Shown here in pieces: positions 57,441 through 64,000 of a DNA stretch of 64,000 nt. The stretch is from assembly GCF_900103805.1 (NCBI RefSeq), contig NZ_FNIB01000010.1, forward strand, positions 1 to 64,000, written 5' to 3'. The notes under the pieces are model-generated. The model was not told the origin of the DNA and did not search any database. It worked only from the letters and a program-made list of their open reading frames with translations. Within the stretch, counting starts at the first letter, position 1, and each line of letters begins with the position of its first letter. The position numbers were made by a program, and so were the translations under genes. Origin of the DNA: Cryobacterium flavum. GTDB lineage: Bacteria; Actinomycetota; Actinomycetes; Actinomycetales; Microbacteriaceae.

Positions 57441-58484
57441 TCACCTTCCCGTGTGTGCCGTGATATTGCTGGTGAGTTTCAGGTAACCGAGCACGAACCC
57501 GATCCCCCAGCAGAAGTGAATGCAGGGTAAGACTACGAGAAAATTGAGGGACGCACGAAATCCGTCCGGCCGGGCAACTGCGAGCGTCGCAGCGACCACG
57601 ATGAGCAGATACCCGGCGGGAACGATCAGGCCCAGCAGCAGCCACGGCGCCGCACCGAGGGCGGCCTGCACCACGCCGACGATGCCCAGGAGCAGTCCGA
57701 GTGCCACTCCCAGCACCATCGCCGGCGGCACGAAATAGCGGATGCCGTTGGCCGCCGGATACCGCCTGGCCAGCTCACCGCGCCAGAGCCCGGTCGAGAG
57801 CATCTGCCGGGCCAGCTGGGCCAGGGTCGGCCGCGGGCGATAGAGCACACGCAGTTTCGGGGTGAACCAGACCGTGCCGCCTGCTTCGCGGAGGCGACGG
57901 TTCAGGTCCCAGTCCTGGCCCCGTTTGACGCCCTCGTCGAACAGGCCGACGTTCAGGATGCTCTCGGTGCGAAAGCAGCCGAGGTACACCGTTTCGGCGA
58001 CGCCTTCCGCCCCGCCAACGTGATGCGGTGTGCCACCGAGCCCGATCCGGGTGCCGTAAGCGCGGGCCACTGCGCGCTCGAATGCGCTGATGCCGCGGGC
58101 ATCCATGATGCCGCCGACATTGTCTGCTCCGGTACGTACGAGGGTCTCGACGGCGATGCGGGCGTACTCAGGAGGCAGCACGGAGTGCGCGTCGACGCGG
58201 ATGACCACCGCGTACTGGGAGGCACGGATGGCGATGTTCAGGCCGGCCGGAGTTGATCCGACCTCGTTGGCTACGACCCGAATGCGCGCGTCAACGGCGG
58301 CCATTTCCTCGACCAGTTCGGTCGTGCCGTCAATGCTCGGTCCGAGCGCCAGAGTGACTTCGAACGTTCCCTGGTAGTCCTGGGCGAGCAGGCTTTCGAC
58401 GGCGGCTCGCACGTGCGTCGCCTCGTTGAGAACGGGCATCACATACGACACCCCGGGAAGAAGACCCGTACCACGTTGGTGCAC
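57441..58484 (-). CDS. glycosyltransferase family 2 (ExoA-like)
   Basis: This protein of up to 347 aa has YVMPVLNEATHVRAAVESLLAQDY, VIRVDAHSVLPPEYA (metal-binding region) and GQDWDLNRRLREAGG. A C-terminal block of three or four membrane helices, as in the ExoA-type enzymes, anchors it. GTG 58451 (VSYVMPVL) is an alternative start. It is first in the operon that ends with the glycerophosphotransferase-like protein. Confidence 0.85.
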   Translation of the reverse strand: MHQRGTGLLPGVSYVMPVLNEATHVRAAVESLLAQDYQGTFEVTLALGPSIDGTTELVEEMAAVDARIRVVANEVGSTPAGLNIAIRASQYAVVIRVDAHSVLPPEYARIAVETLVRTGADNVGGIMDARGISAFERAVARAYGTRIGLGGTPHHVGGAEGVAETVYLGCFRTESILNVGLFDEGVKRGQDWDLNRRLREAGGTVWFTPKLRVLYRPRPTLAQLARQMLSTGLWRGELARRYPAANGIRYFVPPAMVLGVALGLLLGIVGVVQAALGAAPWLLLGLIVPAGYLLIVVAATLAVARPDGFRASLNFLVVLPCIHFCWGIGFVLGYLKLTSNITAHTGR

Positions 58485-58580
58485 CTGGCTGGCCAGCTTT
58501 CCGGTTATTGGGTAGGACGATCGAGCCTACCAGCCCACGAAATGGCCGTGCGCCCGGTGGTACGCACCCACTGACAAACA

Positions 58581-58612
58581 CATCGCGCCGCCGGCGAGCC
58601 GGCGACGCGATG
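58581..58612 (-). terminator. hairpin terminator after the HtrA-like protease gene
   Basis: CATCGCG pairs with CGCGATG, and the inner GCCGG pairs with CCGGC around CGAG, in 58581-58612. On the minus strand TGTTTGTC follows. It lies 24 bases beyond the protease stop and before the glycosyltransferase start. Confidence 0.65.
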
Positions 58613-58635
58613 TGGGAAGGAACAGAAGCGAGCGG

Positions 58636-60327
58636 TTAGCTTGAGAGCTCGCCGACCGTGACCGAGACGGTGATCGACTTGCCGTCCCGCACGTAGGTGA
58701 GATCGGCGCTGCCGCCGGCCGGGAGCACCCGCACCTGCGCGGTGAGGTCGATCGAGTCCGTGATCGGCACACCGTTGAAGTTGGTGATGACATCGTCGGC
58801 GGCCAGACCGGCCTTGGCAGCGGCGCCACCGGAGGTGACCTCGCTGATGAGCGCACCAACCGTGCTGCTGGTCGAACTGGACGCGTCCTTCACGCTCGCA
58901 CCGAGCAGGCCGTGGGTGGCCTTTCCGTTGGCGATGATCTCGTCGGAGATGCGCTTGGCGAAGTTCGACGGGATGGAGAACCCGACGCCGATGCTGCCGG
59001 CGGCCGACGAGGAGGTGGTGCTGCCGGCGCTCGCTATGGCCACGTTGATGCCGACCAGTTCACCGCTGCCGTTGAGCAACGCGCCGCCGGAGTTGCCGGG
59101 GTTGATGGCGGCATCCGTTTGAATCACCGGGAGCGCAATGCTGGCGGTGGCGGCCTGCGAGCCCTGCGACGGGGTGCCGTCCTGGTTCGGAAAGTCGAAG
59201 AAGAACGGGTTCTGGCTTTGGCCTTCGTCGGGCGTTGTGGTGTCTGGCGAGGTGGGGGCGGCCGAGCTCGCGACGGTGATGCTGCGATTCAAAGCGCTGA
59301 CGATGCCGTCGGTGACCGTGCCGGAGAGGCCGAGCGGGGCGCCGATGGCGATGGCGCTGTCACCGACGTTGAGCTCGGAGGAATCGCCCCAGGTCATGGG
59401 AGTGAGACCGCTCGCGTCGGTCAGTTTGATCACGGCGAGGTCGGAAATGGGGTCGGTGCCGACCAGGGTCGCGGCGTAGAGCTTGCCGTCGTTGCTCTTG
59501 ACCTCGATTTTCACATCGGAGGCTGCGCCGTCGAGGGTGACCACGTGGGTGTTGGTGAGCACGTAGCCGTCGTCGGTGAGAATGACGCCGGAGCCGGTTC
59601 CGCCCGCTGAACTGCTGGACACGTCGATGGTCACGACGCTCGGCGAGGCCTTGGCCGCGACGGCGGTGATCTGGTTGACGCTCTTGGTGTTGTTCACCAC
59701 GACGTTGCTCGGGCCGGAGGCCTGGCTGACGGGTACACCGTTGTTCTGGCCGTTCATCATGAGGGCGGTAATGCCGGCGCCGGACGAACCGCCGACGAGC
59801 GCACCAATGGCGAGGGCCGCGATCAGCGCGACACTACCCTTGCGGCGACCGGATTCCTTGGTCTTAGCGGCGAAGGGCTGGCTGGGATAGGCATCCGTCG
59901 GGTAGGAGTCTGCTGTCGCATAGGCCTGGGGTACGGCGTTCGGGGCGTAGGCGGAGGACGACGCTGTCGGGGTCTCGATCGGGCGACCGAAGGCATCCGT
60001 CGGGTCGGAATCCGTGGGGTAGGCAACCGTTTGGTTGGCGGCGGGAGAGCTGTCAGCGGGGACGTTGTCTGCGGGCCGGTTCTCGGCGGATGCGTTCACG
60101 ACGGGCTCCGGTGAAACGGATGCTGCCGGCTGGCTCGGTGCTGCAACGACCGGTACGGCGTTCGATGGCGGCGCAGTAGGGGCCGAGGGCGCGGCCGGTA
60201 CGTCGGTCGGTGGCACCGTCGGTGGTGTGCTGGGCGGGGTAGCCTCGCCGGAATCATTCACTTCAAAAGCGGCGGCATCATCGGACCTGTCGGGGGTGGT
60301 GCCGGAATCATTGGTGTTGTCAGTCAT
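58636..60327 (-). CDS. HtrA/DegP-like serine protease, membrane-anchored
   Basis: This 563-aa protein starts at ATG 60327 after AAGGAG. The first ~160 residues are disordered and rich in Pro/Ala/Thr/Ser. One membrane helix (about residues 163-187, SVALIAALAIGALVGG) follows. The trypsin-like domain has His in LTNTHVVT, Asp in DPISDLAVIKL and Ser in NPGNSGGALLN. A C-terminal PDZ domain ends GKSITVSVTVGELSS. Such S1C proteases degrade or sense misfolded exported proteins. Confidence 0.92.
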   Translation of the reverse strand: MTDNTNDSGTTPDRSDDAAAFEVNDSGEATPPSTPPTVPPTDVPAAPSAPTAPPSNAVPVVAAPSQPAASVSPEPVVNASAENRPADNVPADSSPAANQTVAYPTDSDPTDAFGRPIETPTASSSAYAPNAVPQAYATADSYPTDAYPSQPFAAKTKESGRRKGSVALIAALAIGALVGGSSGAGITALMMNGQNNGVPVSQASGPSNVVVNNTKSVNQITAVAAKASPSVVTIDVSSSSAGGTGSGVILTDDGYVLTNTHVVTLDGAASDVKIEVKSNDGKLYAATLVGTDPISDLAVIKLTDASGLTPMTWGDSSELNVGDSAIAIGAPLGLSGTVTDGIVSALNRSITVASSAAPTSPDTTTPDEGQSQNPFFFDFPNQDGTPSQGSQAATASIALPVIQTDAAINPGNSGGALLNGSGELVGINVAIASAGSTTSSSAAGSIGVGFSIPSNFAKRISDEIIANGKATHGLLGASVKDASSSTSSTVGALISEVTSGGAAAKAGLAADDVITNFNGVPITDSIDLTAQVRVLPAGGSADLTYVRDGKSITVSVTVGELSS

Positions 60328-60444
60328 CGGGTGCTCCTTCCAAGCGTTGCCAGCTTTGCGCCCAAACCTGAACGTTCGATATGTACACACTGAGAGCATT
60401 CAATGATCAAGCCGAGACGTTGCCGAGGCGATAGTTTGGAAACC

Positions 60445-61674
60445 ATGCAGCACTCTTCACGGGTCGAACCAGCCCTGACCATTTCCGGCGCCTGGCAACG
60501 CACAGCCAGAGGTGCCGGACTTCTCGCCGCGGACGGCAGCGTTGCGGCGAGCATCTTCGCCGAGATGAGCGCTCTCGCCGCGCGCACCGGTGCGATCAAC
60601 CTCGGACAGGGCTTTCCTGATGAAGACGGGCCGGCCGTGGTGCTCGAGGCGGCCCGCCAAGCGATCAGCGACGGAGTGAACCAGTACCCGCCGGGCCGAG
60701 GCCAGCCGATTCTGCTCGAGGCGATCGCCCGGCACCAGCAGCGGTTCTACGGACTGACTCTCGACGCGGGAAGCGAAATCCTGGCGACTGCGGGAGCGAC
60801 CGAGGCTCTCGCCGCGACGATTCTGGCACTGATCGAGCCCGGAGACGAGGTCGTCACCTTTGAGCCCTTTTACGACGCGTATGGCGGTCTGATCGGCTTG
60901 GGCGGAGGCATCCATCGCACCGTGCCGCTGCGTGCCCCCGATTTTCAGCCGGACCTGGACGCGCTGCGGGACGCGGTCACCGACCGCACCCGGCTGATCA
61001 TCGTGAACGATCCGCACAATCCCACCGGAGCGGTCTTTCCCCGCGAAACGCTCGAGCTGATCGTGGAGCTCGCCAACCAGCACAACGCACTCGTGGTCAC
61101 CGATGAGGTCTACGAACACCTGACCTTTGGCGCGCCGCACATCCCGATCGCGACCCTGCCGGGAGCGTGGGAACGCACGGTCACCATCTCCTCGGGCGGC
61201 AAGACGTTCAGCCTCACCGGCTGGAAGGTGGGCTGGCTGAGTGCGCCGGCCGCCATCGTCACGGCGATTCTCGCGGTCAAGCAGTTTCTCACCTACGTGA
61301 ACGCGGCGCCGTTCCAGCCGGCGATCGCCGTGGGGCTCGGCCTGCCCGATGCGTACTTCGATGGAATCGCCGCCGATATGAAGGCCAAACGTGATGTGCT
61401 GGCGCCCGGTTTGCGGGCGGCCGGTTTTGAAATCAGTGTGCCGCAGGGCTCGTATTTCATCGTGGCGGATGCGACACCGCTCGGCTTCACCGATGGCACC
61501 GAGCTGTGCCGAAAGCTGCCCGGGCTGGCCGGGGTGGTCGCGGTGCCGATAGCCGCGTTCTGCTCCCCCGGCAACCGGGCCGAGTACGCGCCCCTGGTGC
61601 GTTTCGCTTACTGCAAGAAGGAGCCCCTGCTCGAGCAGGCCTCGGCCCAGCTGGCGGCCCTCTCCCGTTCATAA
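60445..61674 (+). CDS. PLP-dependent aminotransferase, class I/II
   Basis: This 409-aa aminotransferase has NLGQGFPDEDGP and GVNQYPPGRGQPILLEAI near the N-terminus, VNDPHNPTGAVFP, and the PLP lysine in SSGGKTFSLTGWKVGW. The pattern resembles kynurenine/methionine aminotransferases (MtnE, YbdL) and DapC-like enzymes; the substrate is undetermined. ATG 60445 was chosen over 60403 because the extra N-terminus is unlike homologues. It is divergent from the protease gene. Its TAA stop lies inside the left arm of the inverted repeat. Confidence 0.87.
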   Translation: MQHSSRVEPALTISGAWQRTARGAGLLAADGSVAASIFAEMSALAARTGAINLGQGFPDEDGPAVVLEAARQAISDGVNQYPPGRGQPILLEAIARHQQRFYGLTLDAGSEILATAGATEALAATILALIEPGDEVVTFEPFYDAYGGLIGLGGGIHRTVPLRAPDFQPDLDALRDAVTDRTRLIIVNDPHNPTGAVFPRETLELIVELANQHNALVVTDEVYEHLTFGAPHIPIATLPGAWERTVTISSGGKTFSLTGWKVGWLSAPAAIVTAILAVKQFLTYVNAAPFQPAIAVGLGLPDAYFDGIAADMKAKRDVLAPGLRAAGFEISVPQGSYFIVADATPLGFTDGTELCRKLPGLAGVVAVPIAAFCSPGNRAEYAPLVRFAYCKKEPLLEQASAQLAALSRS

Positions 61675-61759
61675 CTCCTGCAATTTCTGCGACACCGGGT
61701 TCTGAACGCCGCAATGACACGGAACTTTCGCTGACGGCATAGGAATTGCAGGAGTTATG
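61670..61759. repeat. 16-bp perfect inverted repeats 58 bases apart
   Basis: CATAACTCCTGCAATT (61670-61685) and AATTGCAGGAGTTATG (61744-61759) are exact complements. The 58-base spacer has no strong structure that I can see. No T-run follows on either side, so it is a poor terminator. The element may be a REP-like or miniature inverted-repeat sequence. It sits between convergent genes. Confidence 0.7.
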
Positions 61760-61791
61760 CACCCCAGCGCATGAGTGGGGGTGACGCGGGG

Positions 61792-62865
61792 TTACGACGC
61801 TAGAGCGGGGTAGTCGGTGTAGCCCTCGGCACCGTCGGCGTAGTAGGTGAGCGGGTTGGGGTCGTTCACGGGAAGGTCGTTCTGCCAGCGATGCACCAGG
61901 TCGGGGTTCGCGATGGCGGCGCGCCCCACGACCACAGCGTCGGCCACGTCGTCCCGCACCAGGGCCAGGGCTTCGTCGCGCGCGGTGATGGCGCCGAATC
62001 CGCTGTTGACCAGGAACACGCCGCCGAAGCGGATGCGCAGGTTCTGCACGAATTCTCCGCGCGGGTCGGCGTGCAGCACGCTGAGGTAGGCCAGGCCGAG
62101 CGGAGCCAGACCGTCGACGAGGGCACCATAGGTGGCCGCGAGGTCGGTGGCATCCGTTTCGAGCGCGTCCTGAATGTTGTGTTCCGGTGAGATGCGGAGG
62201 CCCACCTTGTCGGCGCCGATCGCCGCGGCGACGGCGGTCACGACATCGATGACGAACCTGGCGCGTCGTTCGGGTGAACCGCCCCAGGAGTCGTCGCGCA
62301 CGTTGGAGGCCGGTGACAAGAACTCGTGCAGCAGGTAGCCGTTGGCGCCGTGCAGTTCAACGCCGTCGAATCCGGCCGCGATGGCGTTCTGCGAGGCGAG
62401 CACGAACTCGGCGATGATGCCGGGCAGTTCCTCGGCCGTCAGCGCGTGCGGCACCGGGTAAGCCTGCTTGCCGTCGTAGGTGCGGGTGGTGCCATTGATG
62501 GCGATGGCGCTCGGCGCGACGACGGGGAAGCCGCCGTTCGTGGCCTCGTGAGTGACCCGGCCGGCGTGCATGACCTGGGCGACGATGCGACCGCCGGCGG
62601 CGTGCACCGAGTCGGTGACGGCTTTCCAGCCGGCCAACTGTTCCGGCTCGACCAGCCCGGGCTGGCCGGGGAAGCCCTGGCCGGCGTGGCTCGGGTAGGT
62701 GCCCTCACTCACGATCAGGCCGAGCGAGGCGCGCTGCGTGTAGTGCAGGGCGACCAGGTCTCCGGGCACACCGGACTGGCCGGAGCGGATGCGGGTCAGC
62801 GGCGCCATAACGAGACGGTTGGGGAGTTCGAGGTCGCCCAGGTTCAGCGGAGAAAAGAGATTCAC
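61792..62865 (-). CDS. NADH:flavin oxidoreductase of the Old Yellow Enzyme family
   Basis: This 357-aa TIM-barrel flavoprotein has FSPLNLGDLELPNRLVMAPL (FMN site), VEPEQLAGWKAVTDSVHAAGG, VELHGANGYLLHEFLSP (active-site His/Asn), and DSWGGSPERRARFVIDVV. It reduces activated alkenes or nitro compounds with NAD(P)H. I chose GTG 62865 (VNLFSPL); GTG 62871 and a longer start upstream are possible. The C-terminus TYYADGAEGYTDYPAL is typical of NemA-type members. Confidence 0.9.
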   Translation of the reverse strand: MNLFSPLNLGDLELPNRLVMAPLTRIRSGQSGVPGDLVALHYTQRASLGLIVSEGTYPSHAGQGFPGQPGLVEPEQLAGWKAVTDSVHAAGGRIVAQVMHAGRVTHEATNGGFPVVAPSAIAINGTTRTYDGKQAYPVPHALTAEELPGIIAEFVLASQNAIAAGFDGVELHGANGYLLHEFLSPASNVRDDSWGGSPERRARFVIDVVTAVAAAIGADKVGLRISPEHNIQDALETDATDLAATYGALVDGLAPLGLAYLSVLHADPRGEFVQNLRIRFGGVFLVNSGFGAITARDEALALVRDDVADAVVVGRAAIANPDLVHRWQNDLPVNDPNPLTYYADGAEGYTDYPALAS

Positions 62866-63059
62866 GGGCACTTCTTTCACAATCAGCCGGCAATCAGACC
62901 GGACACGTTCGTTGGGGGCACTAGGTGGATCCTGGGTGCCCGTAGGCAGCAACGGGCCACAGGCGCGCGATATTCCTGCCTGTCAATTGGCTGGACGGCC
63001 GCGTGCAGTTGGATGGCCAGGCGGGCAATCCGGTTGGTCTGCGGCACCGAACTACCACC

Positions 63060-64000
63060 ATGAGCATCTTGATGTCCCGACCAGCGATCCGAAACCACGC
63101 CGTGTCACCGCTCTGCGCTCTGGACTCACCGAAGCCCGGTCCGCGCCCCGGCCCCCACGTTCCCGCCCGGCCAAAACCGGCACCACCGGCCACCGCGCTG
63201 GGCTACAGCCCGTTCCCGCTCGACTCGGATGCCCGCCACTTCGGCCTCACCACGAGTTCCATGCGGCTTAGGGGCGGAACGGTCACGGTACGGCACGGAC
63301 GCCGCAGCGCGAGTACGACCGCGACCATCCTGCTGCACGGCGCCGCCGGGTCATGGACCACCTGGACACCCCTGCTTCAGGCCGCCGATGCGACCGCCCG
63401 CGACCTGACCGATCTCATCATCCCCGACCTGCCGGGGTGGGGTGACTCGCCACTTCCGGCCGACCGTTCGACGCTCGGCCTCGAGTCGATGGCCGAGCTG
63501 GTCGCCGACCTGGCGCGCTCCCTCGGCTACGAACGCTGGAACGTTGTGGGTCACTCCATGGGCGGGTTCATCGCACTGGCGCTGGCGGCGAGCGAAACGC
63601 GCGCCACGGCATCCGTCGGCCTGGTCTCGGCCACCTCGTTTTCGGTCCAGGACAGCGTTCGGCACCCAGTTCGCCGGTTCTTTGCGCTGCCTGCTTTCTC
63701 AGCGCTGTTCCAGACCATGCGGATGCTGCAACTCGCTGGCCCGCTCGGCCGCGACCTGGTACGGGCGGTCACGCGCTTCGGCCTGCTGCGCTTCCTGGTG
63801 GCTCCACTGTTTCGGTACGGCCAAGCCGTCGATGCAAGCGTGGTCGCCGCCCTCGGCGCCGAGATGCGGCCGGCCGGTTTCGTGCTGGCGGCGACCCGTG
63901 CCGGCGCCTACGACGCCTCCGCAAGCTGGGCGCAGATCAGCTGCCCGGTGCGCTCCGTGCACGGCGACCGAGACGTGTTCGTCACGGCCCAGGACGACCG
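63060..64000 (+). CDS. alpha/beta hydrolase, continues beyond the window
   Basis: From ATG 63060 an open frame runs to the window end (313 codons). After a Pro-rich N-terminal stretch of about 50 residues, the hydrolase core shows LLHGAAGSWTTWTPLL (oxyanion-hole loop), PDLPGWGDSP, and the nucleophile elbow VVGHSMGGFIALALA with catalytic Ser. SVHGDRDVFV near the end is the acid-strand motif, so the His should lie beyond 64000. ATG 63060 is the most upstream in-frame ATG I can support; a start nearer the core is possible. Substrate unknown. Confidence 0.82.
   Translation, partial: MSILMSRPAIRNHAVSPLCALDSPKPGPRPGPHVPARPKPAPPATALGYSPFPLDSDARHFGLTTSSMRLRGGTVTVRHGRRSASTTATILLHGAAGSWTTWTPLLQAADATARDLTDLIIPDLPGWGDSPLPADRSTLGLESMAELVADLARSLGYERWNVVGHSMGGFIALALAASETRATASVGLVSATSFSVQDSVRHPVRRFFALPAFSALFQTMRMLQLAGPLGRDLVRAVTRFGLLRFLVAPLFRYGQAVDASVVAALGAEMRPAGFVLAATRAGAYDASASWAQISCPVRSVHGDRDVFVTAQDD

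Noticed and set aside
61670-61759. Rho-independent terminator
   Set aside because: The arms are 58 bases apart and no T-run follows, so I kept it as a repeat element instead.

Overview
The window is a piece of a GC-rich actinobacterial chromosome, most likely from the family Microbacteriaceae (Cryobacterium-like). This is an inference from the frequent GTG starts, the actinobacterial Tad pilus genes, the DUF3039 protein, the sufR-sufS-fdx-sufBCD-sufU-sufT operon and a complete mevalonate pathway. I cannot name the species from the sequence alone.

Layout. About 1-8.04 kb is a foreign island. Its left end holds 23-bp tandem repeats resembling the ends of an IS21-type element. Then come a DUF262-HNH nuclease overlapping an EcoRI-type adenine methyltransferase, two unrecognised small genes, and a Gabija-type pair (OLD-family ATPase/TOPRIM nuclease plus UvrD-like helicase). 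The island ends inside tadC, which has lost its last membrane helix. From 8 to 26.5 kb is ordinary chromosome: tadABC, a 3-hydroxybutyrate dehydrogenase/transporter/LysR module, tRNA-Leu(UAG), two DedA proteins, a cation exporter, rdgB-rph-murI, pncB, an ABC exporter with a repeat-rich ATPase, an NTP transferase, an IS3 remnant and idi.

From 26.7 to 36.5 kb are an MFS transporter and a nine-gene SUF iron-sulfur cluster operon read leftward (sufR, sufS, fdxA, sufB, sufC, sufD, sufU, sufT, ygfZ-like). From 36.5 to 38.2 kb is a gene graveyard with a truncated LysR, a decayed formate dehydrogenase and an acyl-CoA ligase scrap. Beyond it lies a four-gene peptide/nickel-type ABC transporter operon (38.2-43.2 kb). 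The 38-bp sequence at its promoter is 36/38 identical to the sequence at the start of sufR, which suggests that the importer and the SUF operon share control.

From 43.3 to 49.3 kb is the mevalonate cluster, in which HMG-CoA reductase and mevalonate kinase form one continuous protein. HMG-CoA synthase is divergent, and idi sits about 18 kb away. Then follow an aconitase (49.3-51.3 kb), a cell-surface glycopolymer region (51.5-58.5 kb: two-gene ABC exporter, glycerophosphotransferase-like protein, two GT2 enzymes and a CDP-alcohol phosphotransferase), an HtrA-like protease, an aminotransferase, an Old Yellow Enzyme and the start of an alpha/beta hydrolase that runs off the window.

The points most worth attention are the duplicated sufR promoter/operator sequence in front of the ABC importer, the HMGR-mevalonate kinase fusion, the DUF262-HNH/methyltransferase pair, the island boundary inside tadC, and a 26-bp palindromic insertion scar in the IS3 remnant.
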